Positions 39,172 to 49,482 of a stretch of 62,226 nucleotides of DNA are shown piece by piece. The notes beneath the pieces were generated by a model. It ran no database searches. It was not told the origin of the DNA and saw nothing but the letters and a program-made list of their open reading frames with translations. This DNA is from Bacillus sp. RO2. Lineage in GTDB: Bacteria > Bacillota > Bacilli > Bacillales > Bacillaceae_I. The stretch spans positions 1 to 62,226 of the forward strand of contig NZ_JAAXCU010000052.1 in assembly GCF_012911845.1 (NCBI RefSeq). Reading direction: 5' to 3'. Both the position numbers and the translations under genes were made by a program. Positions within the stretch are counted from its first letter, which is position 1. Each line of letters opens with the position of its first letter.

Positions 39172-40254
39172 CTATGACAAAATATATTGGTTAATTCTCT
39201 TTGACATATCTTTCAAATGATGTACTTCATCTACCATACCTGATAGTATTGCGGCCCTTGGCATACCATATACGATGCATGATTCTTCAGACTCAGCAAG
39301 TACCAAAGTTTCTGTAGCCCCTCTTTCCTTTATCTGCTTTAATCCGTCTGTCCCATCATTCCCCATTCCTGTAAGTATCACGGCAATTTTTTGGTAGTTT
39401 TCCAGTGTGCTAATAGATTGGAATAACATGTCTACAGAAGGACGATGACCTCTTTTAGGCGGAGCATCATGAAGGTGAATAAAGAGGCTTCCAGCACGCT
39501 TTATCACTTCCATATGAAAATCTCCAGGTGCGATATAGGCGGTTCCCATTTCTACTTTTTGATTATGTACGGCTTCAAGTACTGTGATATTGCACATGGT
39601 GTTAAGTCTATCAGCAAGTGACTTGGTAAAATGTCTTGGCATGTGCTGCACAATAAAAAGCGGTGCTGGAAAAGATTTTGGAAGCGTCGAAAGGAGTGTT
39701 TGCAACGCCCGAGGTCCACCAGTGGAGGTCCCGATACAGACCAATGCATCCCCAACCTTACGTTGTCTTCCTAATAGGTCTATTTTACTATAAATATTAT
39801 GGGAGGAAAGTATTTCCTTCTCTTTTTTAATAGGTTGCTTGAAAAGTGTCAGGTTTGATTTGGACGCCAACAGTATTTTGTTGATGAGTTCTTCTTTCAC
39901 TTTGTGTATATCTAGCGAAATGGCACCGGATGGTTTAGCAACAAAATCAACTGCGCCTTGTTCCATTGCAATGATTGTATTTAAGGAACCCTCCGATGTT
40001 GTACTTGATAGCATTATTGTAGGAACCGGATGTTCCCTCATAATGACCTCTAATGCTTGCAAGCCATTCATTTGGGGCATCTCTACATCCAGGGTGACAA
40101 CATCTGGAGAATACTCTTTTATTTTCTTAATAGCTTCTTTTCCGTTTTTAGCGGTAGCTACTACCTCTATCTCGGGATGTTTCTCTAGCAGATCGGATAA
40201 CAGCTTTCTCATAAATATGGAGTCATCTGTAATAAGTACTCTCACTTTTTTCAT
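39172..40254 (-). CDS. cheB: Chemotaxis methylesterase CheB
   Basis: 360 residues: an N-terminal receiver with D56 (VVTLDVEMPQMNG) and C-terminal esterase with GTSTGGPRAL (catalytic Ser), IVQHMPRHF (His) and GMGNDGTDGL (Asp). Removes methyl groups from chemoreceptors and can deamidate them. It lies 26 nt after flhG and 11 nt before cheA. Confidence 0.96.
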   Translation of the reverse strand: MKKVRVLITDDSIFMRKLLSDLLEKHPEIEVVATAKNGKEAIKKIKEYSPDVVTLDVEMPQMNGLQALEVIMREHPVPTIMLSSTTSEGSLNTIIAMEQGAVDFVAKPSGAISLDIHKVKEELINKILLASKSNLTLFKQPIKKEKEILSSHNIYSKIDLLGRQRKVGDALVCIGTSTGGPRALQTLLSTLPKSFPAPLFIVQHMPRHFTKSLADRLNTMCNITVLEAVHNQKVEMGTAYIAPGDFHMEVIKRAGSLFIHLHDAPPKRGHRPSVDMLFQSISTLENYQKIAVILTGMGNDGTDGLKQIKERGATETLVLAESEESCIVYGMPRAAILSGMVDEVHHLKDMSKRINQYILS

Positions 40255-40280
40255 GTTACAACCCTTCCTCTCCCATAAAC

Positions 40281-41162
40281 CTAACCGAACAGTCGTCGAA
40301 GCTTATGTATAAATGTGTTCGTATTCTTGATGACAGTTGTATCACGTCCATGTAAGTAGTTGACCGCAATGTCACGGACGGCACGACTTACATGACTGTT
40401 GGGAAATCTTAATACAAATGGAGTTTGTTCCATTACAGCTAACGTCACATATTTATCGTCAGGCAACGACCCCAAATGGGAAAGGTTTCTGTTTAAGAAT
40501 TGTTGAGTGACAGATTGTAGCCTTAGAGCGGTACTTATCGCATGTTTAGGACTTACTGAACGATTGACAACCAATTGAAAAGGTATACTTTGATCGTGGT
40601 TGTGAATAAATTTCATGGCAGAGTAAGCATCCGTCATAGCAGTAGGTTCACATGTTGAAATCAGGATTATTTCATTACATGCCAAGATTAACTGTAAACT
40701 TTCACTTGTAATTCCTGCACCCATATCAAAAATAATGTAATCAAATTGAAAGGACAATCGTTGCAGTTGAGAGAGAAAATGGTTTCGTTTTTGTTCATCA
40801 AAATGGAAAATTTCCTTTAAGCCGGAACCACCGGCAATATAAGATAATCCTTCTGGACCTTCCTGAACAATTTCTTCTAGAGAAAGGTTACGTTCAAAAA
40901 GGTGCAGAATACTATATCTTTGAGTTACTCCCAGCAGTATGTCTATGTTGGCCATACCTATGTCCATGTCAAAAAGTAATACCTTATAGCCTTTTTTCTG
41001 AAGGGTTAAGGAAAAGTTCAAAGAGAAGTTCGACTTGCCCACCCCACCTTTTCCGCTCATCACTGCAATGGCTCTTGTTTCTTTTTTTATCGAGATTTCT
41101 TCTTCAGGCTGTCTCTTTGATTTTTTTACTTGTTCCCTTAATGCTCTTGCCTGATCGTTCAT
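40281..41162 (-). CDS. flhG: MinD-like flagellar number regulator FlhG
   Basis: 293 residues with a deviant Walker A GKGGVGKSNFSLN and the N-terminal activator region (QARALREQVKK) that stimulates FlhF GTPase. ParA/MinD-fold ATPase setting flagellar number and pattern (ylxH in B. subtilis). Start overlaps the flhF stop by 4 nt. Confidence 0.95.
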   Translation of the reverse strand: MNDQARALREQVKKSKRQPEEEISIKKETRAIAVMSGKGGVGKSNFSLNFSLTLQKKGYKVLLFDMDIGMANIDILLGVTQRYSILHLFERNLSLEEIVQEGPEGLSYIAGGSGLKEIFHFDEQKRNHFLSQLQRLSFQFDYIIFDMGAGITSESLQLILACNEIILISTCEPTAMTDAYSAMKFIHNHDQSIPFQLVVNRSVSPKHAISTALRLQSVTQQFLNRNLSHLGSLPDDKYVTLAVMEQTPFVLRFPNSHVSRAVRDIAVNYLHGRDTTVIKNTNTFIHKLRRLFG

Positions 41163-42304
41163 TCTTGAATTTCCTCCATGATGGAGCGAACCATCAGTTC
41201 TTTTGTGAATGGAATAAGGTCTTCAGGAACATTTTGGCCGTCTGTTACAAACGCAGCCCCTTTTTTATAAACCCTAGAAATCTCATACATGGAACTTACA
41301 GAGGTTGTTTCATCCTTTTTTGTAAAAATAAATTGGTGGATTCCTACATTCCAAAACTGATCCGTTATTTTTTTCATATCAGACAATTTAGAAGTAAGAG
41401 ATAAAACCAAAAATGTGGTCATTTCTTCTTTAAAATGGAGTACTTCCTTCAATTCCTCTACAAAACGTTCGTTTAAAAAGTTTCTTCCGGCTGTATCTAT
41501 GAAGACGACATCCAAATGGGATAGCTTGTTTTTGGCAGCTGAAAAGTCTTCTGCAGAATAACAGACTTCAATGGGTGCTTCTAATATGCTAGCGTATGTT
41601 TTCAATTGTTCAATTGCTGCGATACGGTATGTATCTGTTGTAATGAAGCCGATGGATTTTCCTTTTTTAAGGGCAGCGTTAGCAGCCAATTTGGCTAATG
41701 TCGTTGTTTTTCCTACACCTGTTGGGCCTACGAGGCAGATGAATTTCTTTTTGTAAGGATTATGGTCAAACGATACCTCTTCCAATGACTGAAACACTTC
41801 CGCTTCTACTAGCTCCAACATAGATTTATAAGACAATGTTCTATTTTCCAACCACTTCTCGTGCAATCTATCCATTATCTCTTCAACCTGTACTACGTTA
41901 ATATCAGTTTTTAAGAGTTTTTCTTCCAATTGGAAGAAGAAGTCTGGCAGCAAAGGATCCCTCTGCTTTTCTTTCGTTAAGCTTTTCATCATCTTCTTCA
42001 TTTCCTGTATACTGTCAAAAAGTTTATCCTGCTCTACCTTTGATGTTGGAGAAGAAATGGTTTCCTTGGAATCGCGCATTTCCGTCTTTGGTCGCATGGT
42101 TGCATTCTTAGTTTTCACCATTTGGTTTGATGGTTCTTCATCCACTGCAGCAATCACTTCCACTCCTTTTTTGGAAAGGAGCCCAAAAAATCTTGATGTT
42201 TTGACTGCTTTTGAATTAAGGATGACTGCATCATCTCCTAATTCAAGACGAACCAGTTGCATTGCCTGTTGCATATTCTCAGCTTTATATTTTTTTACTT
42301 TCAT
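41159..42304 (-). CDS. flhF: SRP-like GTPase FlhF
   Basis: 381 residues: basic N-terminal B domain (MKVKKYKAENMQQAMQLVRLELGDDAVILNSK), N domain, and SRP-type G domain with GPTGVGKTTTLAKLAA, TTDTYRIAAIEQL and DTAGRN. Positions flagella on the membrane. Overlaps flhA by 4 nt and flhG by 4 nt. Confidence 0.96.
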   Translation of the reverse strand: MKVKKYKAENMQQAMQLVRLELGDDAVILNSKAVKTSRFFGLLSKKGVEVIAAVDEEPSNQMVKTKNATMRPKTEMRDSKETISSPTSKVEQDKLFDSIQEMKKMMKSLTKEKQRDPLLPDFFFQLEEKLLKTDINVVQVEEIMDRLHEKWLENRTLSYKSMLELVEAEVFQSLEEVSFDHNPYKKKFICLVGPTGVGKTTTLAKLAANAALKKGKSIGFITTDTYRIAAIEQLKTYASILEAPIEVCYSAEDFSAAKNKLSHLDVVFIDTAGRNFLNERFVEELKEVLHFKEEMTTFLVLSLTSKLSDMKKITDQFWNVGIHQFIFTKKDETTSVSSMYEISRVYKKGAAFVTDGQNVPEDLIPFTKELMVRSIMEEIQE

Positions 42305-44340
42305 CCTTCCACATTCACCACCCCGATGCTTTGTACTTCTATGCTTGCTTCCAACTCGTTATAAGATAGAACAGGTAATTGCGGCAAATATCGATCTAAC
42401 ATTTGCTTCACATACATTCTGACAGCCGGCGAGCATAAAAGGATTGGCGACTGCTCATAAACAGAGAACTGTTCCATCTGCTCTCCCACTTTTTGGACAA
42501 TTTCCATTGATACGTTTGGATCAAGTGATAAGAAGTTTCCATGTTCTGTTTGTTGTATGTGATCAGCAATAAGTTTTTCCACCCTGCCTGCCAATGTAAC
42601 GACTTTAAACGTCTCATTTCCTACAACATATTGATTGGTTATCTGTTTACTTAGTGCTTGTCTTACATACTCAGTTAAAAGGTCAGTGTCTGCTGACATT
42701 TTTCCGTAGTCTGCCAACGTTTCAAAAATAATAGGCAGGTTCCTGATCGACACATTTTCTTTCAATAGTTTGGCAAGAACTTTCTGTACGTCCCCAATGG
42801 AAAGTGGTGATGGTGTTACCTCTTCCACTAAAATTGGGGTGCTTTCCTTCAAATGGTCGACAAGTTGTTTTGTTTCTTGCCTTCCAAGTAGCTCATAGGC
42901 ATGTTGTTTCATTTTTTCTGTAATATGGGTTGATACCACAGAAGGAGGATCAACAACGGTGTAGCCGTACATTTCTGCTTCATCTTTCATATCTTCGCTT
43001 ATCCATTTAGCAGGAAGACCAAAGGAGGGTTCTATCGTATCAATCCCTTCAATACTGTCATCGTCCATTCCGGGGCTCATTGCAAGGTAGTGATCAAGCA
43101 ATAGCTCGCCTTTAGCAACTTCATTCCCTTTTATTTTCAAACGATACTCGTTGGGTTGTAACTGAATATTGTCCCTTATGCGAACAACAGGTATGACTAA
43201 CCCCAGCTCAAGAGCTAGTTGCCGTCTTATCATGACGATCCTATCCAACAAGTCTCCTCCCTGCTTGGAGTCAGCTAATGGGATCAGCCCATACCCGAAT
43301 TCAAATTCAACCGGGTCGACAGATAAAAGATTGACTACGCTGTCTGGACTTCTCAGCTCATCTGTCACAACTTCCTCTTCTGTTTCCTCTTCCACCACAA
43401 TATCTTCTTTTTGCTTTTTACTAATCATGTATGCGCCAACAATGATAAGAGAAGCAATTGGTGCGGTTAGCAACGGCCCTATAGGAGTGGCAATTCCCAG
43501 CAGAAGAATGGTGGTACCAGCCACATAAAGCATCTGCGGGTAGGCAAACAATTGTTTAGTAATATCTCCACCAAGATTCCCCTCTGATGCTGCCCTTGTC
43601 ACCACGATACCAGTAGCAGTTGCTATTAAAAGGGCAGGAATCTGAGAGACAATTCCATCACCGACTGTAAGAAGAGTAAACTTTTGGGCAGATTCTGCAA
43701 AACTTAATCCCATCTGCGCCATACCGATAACAATACCGAAGATAACATTGATGAATACGATGATGATCCCTGCAATGGCGTCTCCCTTCACAAACTTACT
43801 GGCTCCGTCCATCGCTCCGTAGAAGTCCGCTTCTTTTGCAATTTTTTCACGTCTTTCTTTGGCAACTTGTTCCGAAATCATTCCTGCGTTCAGGTCTGCA
43901 TCTATACTCATCTGCTTACCAGGCATTGCATCCAACGTAAAACGTGCAGCGACCTCGGAGACACGTTCTGCGCCTTTCGTAATAACCACAAACTGTATGA
44001 CCACCAAAATAATGAAAACAACAAGTCCGACGACGACATTGCCACCTACAACGAATGTTCCAAACGTTTCTACAACAGTACCCGCAGTACCTTCACTCAG
44101 AATGGATCTTGTCGTAGAAACGTTTAGACCTAACCTGTACAGTGTTAGTAGTAAAAGTAAGGAAGGAAATATCGAAAATTGCAACGGCTCTTGGATATTC
44201 ATGGTTGTTAAGAGAACAATCAGAGCAAGGGAGATATTAATAATGATAAAAATACTTAGCATCCATGGATAAAAAGGAATAATTAACATGGCAATAATTA
44301 GAATGACACTAAGTAATACGGATAAATCTCTAGCTGACAT
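42301..44340 (-). CDS. flhA: Flagellar type III export gate protein FlhA
   Basis: 679 residues: about eight N-terminal membrane segments (1-310) including the FHIPEP-family signature region (TLYRLGLNVSTTRSIL), an acidic linker (EEETEEEVVTDE, about 318-330) and a cytoplasmic domain that forms the nonameric ring for substrate-chaperone docking. It lies 30 nt after flhB. Confidence 0.97.
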   Translation of the reverse strand: MSARDLSVLLSVILIIAMLIIPFYPWMLSIFIIINISLALIVLLTTMNIQEPLQFSIFPSLLLLLTLYRLGLNVSTTRSILSEGTAGTVVETFGTFVVGGNVVVGLVVFIILVVIQFVVITKGAERVSEVAARFTLDAMPGKQMSIDADLNAGMISEQVAKERREKIAKEADFYGAMDGASKFVKGDAIAGIIIVFINVIFGIVIGMAQMGLSFAESAQKFTLLTVGDGIVSQIPALLIATATGIVVTRAASEGNLGGDITKQLFAYPQMLYVAGTTILLLGIATPIGPLLTAPIASLIIVGAYMISKKQKEDIVVEEETEEEVVTDELRSPDSVVNLLSVDPVEFEFGYGLIPLADSKQGGDLLDRIVMIRRQLALELGLVIPVVRIRDNIQLQPNEYRLKIKGNEVAKGELLLDHYLAMSPGMDDDSIEGIDTIEPSFGLPAKWISEDMKDEAEMYGYTVVDPPSVVSTHITEKMKQHAYELLGRQETKQLVDHLKESTPILVEEVTPSPLSIGDVQKVLAKLLKENVSIRNLPIIFETLADYGKMSADTDLLTEYVRQALSKQITNQYVVGNETFKVVTLAGRVEKLIADHIQQTEHGNFLSLDPNVSMEIVQKVGEQMEQFSVYEQSPILLCSPAVRMYVKQMLDRYLPQLPVLSYNELEASIEVQSIGVVNVEG

Positions 44341-44370
44341 AGACTTCTATCTCTCCTTTTCTTCCAACCA

Positions 44371-45459
44371 TCATTTCACTTGATTTTGTAATCGGTAAAC
44401 ATATGCCAGAATCTCTGCAACCGCCTGAAAGAATTCTTCTGGAATGGCATCTCCTATTTCAACTTGTGCATAAAGAGACCTTGCTAGCGGTTTATTTTCT
44501 ACTGTGGCAATGTTATGTTCTTTTGCTTTCTCTTTAATCTTTTTGGCGACAAAGTCTACTCCTTTAGCAAGAACGATTGGAGCATCTCCTTTAGTTTCAT
44601 CGTATCTCAATGCAATAGCGTAGTGGGTTGGATTTGTAATGATAACATCTGCCTGAGGAACGTCCTGCATCATCCTTTGCATCGCCATTTCCCGTTGTTT
44701 TTGCTTGATTTTAGATTTGATAAGCGGATCACCTTCCGCTTTTTTATATTCATCCTTCACATCATGTTTGGACATTCGGATGTTCTTTTCATAATCATAT
44801 TTTTGATACAAATAATCGAAAATGGATAAAAACAGTAAAGCTCCTCCAGCAAATAACCCCATTCGTACGGTCAAGCTCCCTAAAAAGGAAAACGCCTCAT
44901 GTAAATTCTTTTGGGAAAGTATCAGCACTTCTTCTAAACTCATCCACAAAATAGAAAAAGTGATGACCCCAACAAAAACTATTTTCAACATAGACTTAAC
45001 AAATTCGACGATGGCCCGTACAGAATAGATCCGTTTAAAACCTTGAATAGGATCTAGCTTATTTAGTTTCATATGAATTGCTTCTGTTGAGAATAAAGGA
45101 CCAACTTGTAGATAATTAGCAATAACAGCCCCAAGGAAAGCAGCAAGCATAACCGGCCCGATGATCCAAACCAATTGCATGATCAATTCCAAAAATATCA
45201 TATGAACTTTTTGGACAGTCACTTCCTCAAGCAAATAAACTCGGAAGGAATGTTCAAAAAGTTTTAAGATCTCTACCTTCATCCATGGGCCAATAGCCAA
45301 CAGACAGAGGAAGACTGAAATTAAAACGAAGGAAGTATTCACATCGGCACTTTTAGCAACCTGTCCTTTTTTTCTTGTATCCTGCTTCTTTTTCGGTGTA
45401 GCTTTCTCGGTCTTTTCACCACTGAAATATTGCAGGTCTAACCTGACCCATTTAGTCAT
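44371..45459 (-). CDS. flhB: Flagellar export switch protein FlhB
   Basis: 362 residues with four membrane segments and a cytoplasmic domain with the autocleavage motif NPTH (276-279), which controls the change from rod/hook to filament substrates together with FliK. N-terminal GEKTEKATPKKKQDTRKKGQVAKS is typical. It starts directly at the end of fliR. Confidence 0.96.
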   Translation of the reverse strand: MTKWVRLDLQYFSGEKTEKATPKKKQDTRKKGQVAKSADVNTSFVLISVFLCLLAIGPWMKVEILKLFEHSFRVYLLEEVTVQKVHMIFLELIMQLVWIIGPVMLAAFLGAVIANYLQVGPLFSTEAIHMKLNKLDPIQGFKRIYSVRAIVEFVKSMLKIVFVGVITFSILWMSLEEVLILSQKNLHEAFSFLGSLTVRMGLFAGGALLFLSIFDYLYQKYDYEKNIRMSKHDVKDEYKKAEGDPLIKSKIKQKQREMAMQRMMQDVPQADVIITNPTHYAIALRYDETKGDAPIVLAKGVDFVAKKIKEKAKEHNIATVENKPLARSLYAQVEIGDAIPEEFFQAVAEILAYVYRLQNQVK

Positions 45460-46236
45460 CTAAAAACCCCCAAGCAATTCCATTAAGCCTCTCATCGTAT
45501 GAAGCATGAGTTCAAAGAGCTTATAAAACAGTGTGAAAAGTATGGTGAGAGAAAATATAATCGTGATAAAACTTACTCCAATCTTTAAAGGAAGACCCAC
45601 CACGAAAACGTTAAGTTGCGGAACTGTCCTAGCAACGATCCCAAGTGCCACATCCACGAGAAATAGAACGCCGACGATTGGAATGGCAAGTTGAAGCGCA
45701 ATGACAAACATCGTGTTAATTGTTTTTAAGATAAACTCAAACACTTGTGATTCCCCAAGAGGTATCCATGGTTGCGTGATCTCTATTAATTCATAGCTGT
45801 AAAATATCCCATCCATCATTAAGTGGTGCCCGTTTACTGATAAAAGGAGCAGCAGGGCAAAAATATAGAAAAACTGTCCCATGATTGGACTTTGTACGCC
45901 TGTTTGCGGGTCTATAACATTGGCAATCGCAAAGCCCATTTGGAAGTCGATAAAACCACCTGCTATTTGAATAGCAGATAAAACCATATAAGCTACCAGG
46001 CCTATCAGCAAACCTACCATCAACTCTTTTATGACCAGCAAAATATACGTTCCATCAATACCGACAATCGGAAGGTCTATGGAAAAGGACATGACGAGTG
46101 CAAAGAAAAATCCAAGACCCACTTTAAAAGTAGAAGGAACGTTCCGATAAGAAAAGAGAGGAAGCGTAACAAAAAATGCTGTCACTCTTGTTAAAACTAA
46201 TAAAAATGCCGGAAAATAGTTCACCCATTCTAGCAT
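45460..46236 (-). CDS. fliR: Flagellar export protein FliR
   Basis: 258 residues, highly hydrophobic, with about five to six membrane segments and the GGFIDFQMGFAIANVIDPQTGVQSP block. Part of the FliPQR export-gate helix. 4 nt after fliQ. Confidence 0.95.
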   Translation of the reverse strand: MLEWVNYFPAFLLVLTRVTAFFVTLPLFSYRNVPSTFKVGLGFFFALVMSFSIDLPIVGIDGTYILLVIKELMVGLLIGLVAYMVLSAIQIAGGFIDFQMGFAIANVIDPQTGVQSPIMGQFFYIFALLLLLSVNGHHLMMDGIFYSYELIEITQPWIPLGESQVFEFILKTINTMFVIALQLAIPIVGVLFLVDVALGIVARTVPQLNVFVVGLPLKIGVSFITIIFSLTILFTLFYKLFELMLHTMRGLMELLGGF

Positions 46237-46240
46237 GGGA

Positions 46241-46510
46241 CTAACTCACATACCTGTGAATATTATTAAAAATTTCCAATGCATAGGAAAGCATATTGGA
46301 CAGCATCCACGGACCAAAAACAACCAATCCCACCAATACCGCTACAATTTTAGGTATAAATGCTAGCGTCTGTTCTTGGATTTGGGTAGTTGCTTGAAAA
46401 ATACTTACAATCAAGCCCACGACTAAAGCCAGTATCAGAAGAGGAGCGCTAATTAATAGAATCGTATATACTCCCCGCTCTGCCATAGATATTACAAATT
46501 CCGGGCTCAT
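46241..46510 (-). CDS. fliQ: Flagellar export protein FliQ
   Basis: 89 residues, two hydrophobic helices, MSPEFVISMAERGVYTILLISAPLLILALVVGLIVSIFQATTQIQEQTLAFIPKI. Four copies join FliP and FliR in the gate. 13 nt after fliP. Confidence 0.95.
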   Translation of the reverse strand: MSPEFVISMAERGVYTILLISAPLLILALVVGLIVSIFQATTQIQEQTLAFIPKIVAVLVGLVVFGPWMLSNMLSYALEIFNNIHRYVS

Positions 46511-46523
46511 TTTTACACCTCAT

Positions 46524-47189
46524 TCAAAATGTTTGCAATAAAGATTTAACAATTAAATACCAACCATCAACAAGGACGAATAATAAAATTTTAAACGGCA
46601 ATGAAATCATAACTGGAGGCAACATCATCATCCCCATACTCATTAAAACACTTGCGACAACCATGTCGATCACAAGAAAGGGAATAAAAATCATAAAGCC
46701 AATTTGAAAGGCGGTTTTCAATTCACTAATAGCAAACGCAGGGACTAGAACGGTAAGAGGTATATCTTCAATAGTTTCTGGTCTTTCCATTCCTGCATAA
46801 TCGATAAATAATGCCAGGTCCTTTTGTCTTGTGTGTTTACTCATGAATTCCTTTAAAGGGATACTCGCTTTCTCATATGCTTCATCGAGCGTAATTTCTT
46901 CGTTGAAAAGAGGCTGAAGTGCCTGATCATTCACTTGTGAAAAGGTTGGTGCCATAATAAAAAACGTCAAAAATAAAGCAAGGCCTATTAAGACTTGGTT
47001 TGGCGGCATCGATTGGGTTGCAAGGGATGTTCGGACAAACGATAATACAATGATGATTCTCGTGAAACTCGTCATCAGTATAAGTATCGCTGGTGCTAAA
47101 GAGAAAACAGTCAGTAATAATAATAGTTGCACGGATGTGGAGACGGTCGACGCTTCATTTCCACTAAATAGTTCCACGAATTCCGTCAT
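46524..47189 (-). CDS. fliP: Flagellar export protein FliP
   Basis: 221 residues, with [41 protein letters not shown] and the C-terminal [36 protein letters not shown]. Core of the export gate. Start overlaps the fliO stop by 4 nt. Confidence 0.96.
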   Translation of the reverse strand: MTEFVELFSGNEASTVSTSVQLLLLLTVFSLAPAILILMTSFTRIIIVLSFVRTSLATQSMPPNQVLIGLALFLTFFIMAPTFSQVNDQALQPLFNEEITLDEAYEKASIPLKEFMSKHTRQKDLALFIDYAGMERPETIEDIPLTVLVPAFAISELKTAFQIGFMIFIPFLVIDMVVASVLMSMGMMMLPPVMISLPFKILLFVLVDGWYLIVKSLLQTF

Positions 47190-47866
47190 TGTCCATACTC
47201 CTTCTTATCATCCATTTCCGTCAACTTCGTTTTCCGATCTTTAGATAATTGCCCTAATTGATCTTGTAAAACTGATGAAAAACTCGATTTACTTTTAGTT
47301 TTCTTCATTCCTTTAAGCTTTTCCACCAAACTTGATAGCCTATCGGTATTAATTGCGAGATTCTCTGAGCGATCACGATAGGACTGAATCAGTTGTTCAC
47401 GTTCTTGTTCATCTGTAATTTCTTTTAAAAGATTAATGGAGTCTCCAACCCCGACAACCAACACGCTGTTTCCTACTTTTACAAGTTGAAGAGATTTGTT
47501 GTTTCCGAGGTTTGTCCCACCAATATTTTCAACCGAACGACCACTATCTAACCTATTTCTGTTATTGATTAGTTTCAAAGCTCCATAAAGCAATGCCAGT
47601 ACAAATAGCAGGGCGAATATCATTTGGATAAAATCAAACATAGAAACGGATGGCGGCTTTTGTTCCAGTAATTCTTGTTGATTTGAAGAAGGAGCTTTTG
47701 GGTCTCCTTCTGTTTCATCAGTATGTGGTTTTTGGTCTTGTAACTGGTCATACACACTGTTCTTCAGACCTTCTTCTCCTTCTGCAAATACTGACATCGG
47801 TTGTAAGAAGAGAAAAACCACAACTAGTAAACTACGTAAAATCTTGTTGGCATACAAAACAGACAC
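47186..47866 (-). CDS. fliO: Flagellar biosynthesis protein FliO
   Basis: 226 residues. N-terminal signal peptide ([16 protein letters not shown], likely cut after VFA), an acidic extracytoplasmic segment, a membrane helix around 75-95 ([19 protein letters not shown]), and a basic cytoplasmic tail. It helps assemble FliP; called fliZ in older Bacillus literature. 2 nt after cheY. Confidence 0.92.
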   Translation of the reverse strand: MSVLYANKILRSLLVVVFLFLQPMSVFAEGEEGLKNSVYDQLQDQKPHTDETEGDPKAPSSNQQELLEQKPPSVSMFDFIQMIFALLFVLALLYGALKLINNRNRLDSGRSVENIGGTNLGNNKSLQLVKVGNSVLVVGVGDSINLLKEITDEQEREQLIQSYRDRSENLAINTDRLSSLVEKLKGMKKTKSKSSFSSVLQDQLGQLSKDRKTKLTEMDDKKEYGQ

Positions 47867-47868
47867 CT

Positions 47869-48231
47869 CTAGGAAAGAGTTTTGTGGATGGCTTCAATCA
47901 CTCGATCCGCTTGGAAAGGTTTTACGATGAAGTCTTTCGCACCCGCCTGGATTGCATCAATGACCATTGCTTGTTGCCCCATTGCAGAACACATGATGAC
48001 TTTTGCATTCGGATTGATCGATTTAATTTCCTTAAGTGCAGTAATACCATCCATTTCTGGCATGGTGATATCCATTGTCACTAAATCTGGGTGGTGTTCT
48101 TTGTACTTTTCTACAGCTTGCATTCCATCAGCCGCTTCACCGACAACATCATAGCCATTTTTAGTCAGGATATCCTTTATCATCATTCTCATAAATGCTG
48201 CATCATCAACTATTAAAATTCTTTTACTCAT
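47869..48231 (-). CDS. cheY: Chemotaxis response regulator CheY
   Basis: 120-residue single receiver domain: acidic pair D9-D10, phospho-acceptor D54 (VTMDITMPEMDG), switch residue S87 region (CSAMG) and K in IVKPF. In Bacillus CheY-P binds FliM to give counterclockwise rotation. Between fliY and fliO, as in B. subtilis. Confidence 0.96.
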   Translation of the reverse strand: MSKRILIVDDAAFMRMMIKDILTKNGYDVVGEAADGMQAVEKYKEHHPDLVTMDITMPEMDGITALKEIKSINPNAKVIMCSAMGQQAMVIDAIQAGAKDFIVKPFQADRVIEAIHKTLS

Positions 48232-48249
48232 GTTATTTCCCCCTAGATT

Positions 48250-49482
48250 CTATCGAAGTTTTCTGATTCTATCTGATTGACTTACAATATCTGTTACTCT
48301 TACTCCAAAACTTTCATCTATCACGACCACTTCACCTTGCGCGATAAGTTTATTATTGACAAGGATGTCCACCGGTTCCCCTGCAAGCTTATCCAGTTCG
48401 ATAATGGAGCCTGTTGACAATTCAAGGATGTCTTTGACAGAACGCTTCGTTCTTCCTAATTCAACCGTAACCTGAAGAGGTATATCCAGTAGCATATTTA
48501 AGTTATTAGGTTCAGATTCCTCCACAGCTGTGGTCTCAAAACTAGTGAAGACTGCAGGTTGCACATTAACAGCTGGCTGCGGTCTTGGTGCAGGACTGCT
48601 AGGTCTTTCATGCCCACCTGCATATGCATGTTCTCTTTGTGGAGTTGCTGCAACGTAGGGTTCTTCCTCCTTATGAAAATAATCTGCTGTAGCAGACGTT
48701 GTTGATTGATCACGCTGTTCATAGGAGGTTCCGCTCGCTTGATTTGTTCCTGTTTCTGCTTGCTGATTAACTTGTGGAGATTGATTCGTGTCATCATCAC
48801 GGTGTAACAGCTCTTCCACTAACTTTTTTGCAAAAGGATAAGGAAGTATTTGCATAATGGATGAATCAATTAATTTGCCAATCTTAATGGAAAATGCCAC
48901 TTTGATTAATAGTTCATCCTCCGGCATCTCCGCAGTTCCATCTCCAGCTTTAAAATCAATCAACATAACAGATGGTGGTGATATGTCAATTTTTTTTGCG
49001 AATACTGTCGACATGGAAGTTGCTGCAGACCCCATCATTTGATTCATCGCTTCATGAACGGCACTCAGATGAATTTCATCAAAGTCACTTTGGGGGTTTT
49101 CACCTGTCCCTCCAAGCATTAGATCTGCGATGATTGCAGCGTCTCTTTGTTCTACTACTAGTATATTAGAACCTGAAAAACCTTCTGTATAACTCACTTT
49201 TATGGCTACATATGGGTCGGGAAATTCACTTTCCAAGCTGCTTTTCTCTATCAGCGACACCTTTGGGGTGGTTATTTGGACTTTTTGATTTAATAAAGTA
49301 GATAAAGCGGTTGCCGAACTGCCAAATGATATATTTCCAATTTCACCAAGCGCATCCTGTTCCATTGTAGATAGATATTCTTCAATATTTAGATCAACAA
49401 AGAGGGGTTCTTCATTGTTGTTATCTGTTCCTCGAAGCAACGCATCTATCTCATCTTGAGATAACATTCCATCACTCATCAT
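48250..49482 (-). CDS. fliY: Flagellar switch phosphatase FliY
   Basis: About 410 residues. N-terminal CheY-P-binding peptide (MLSQDEIDALL), two CheC-like phosphatase motifs (DALGEIGNISFGSSATAL; SAVHEAMNQMMGSAATSM), a long Gln/Thr/Pro-rich linker (about 225-320), and a C-terminal FliN/SpoA domain (LLDIPLQVTVELGRTKRSVKDIL). Three close ATGs exist; 49482 has the best spacing to GGAGG. The start overlaps the fliM stop. Confidence 0.95.
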   Translation of the reverse strand: MMSDGMLSQDEIDALLRGTDNNNEEPLFVDLNIEEYLSTMEQDALGEIGNISFGSSATALSTLLNQKVQITTPKVSLIEKSSLESEFPDPYVAIKVSYTEGFSGSNILVVEQRDAAIIADLMLGGTGENPQSDFDEIHLSAVHEAMNQMMGSAATSMSTVFAKKIDISPPSVMLIDFKAGDGTAEMPEDELLIKVAFSIKIGKLIDSSIMQILPYPFAKKLVEELLHRDDDTNQSPQVNQQAETGTNQASGTSYEQRDQSTTSATADYFHKEEEPYVAATPQREHAYAGGHERPSSPAPRPQPAVNVQPAVFTSFETTAVEESEPNNLNMLLDIPLQVTVELGRTKRSVKDILELSTGSIIELDKLAGEPVDILVNNKLIAQGEVVVIDESFGVRVTDIVSQSDRIRKLR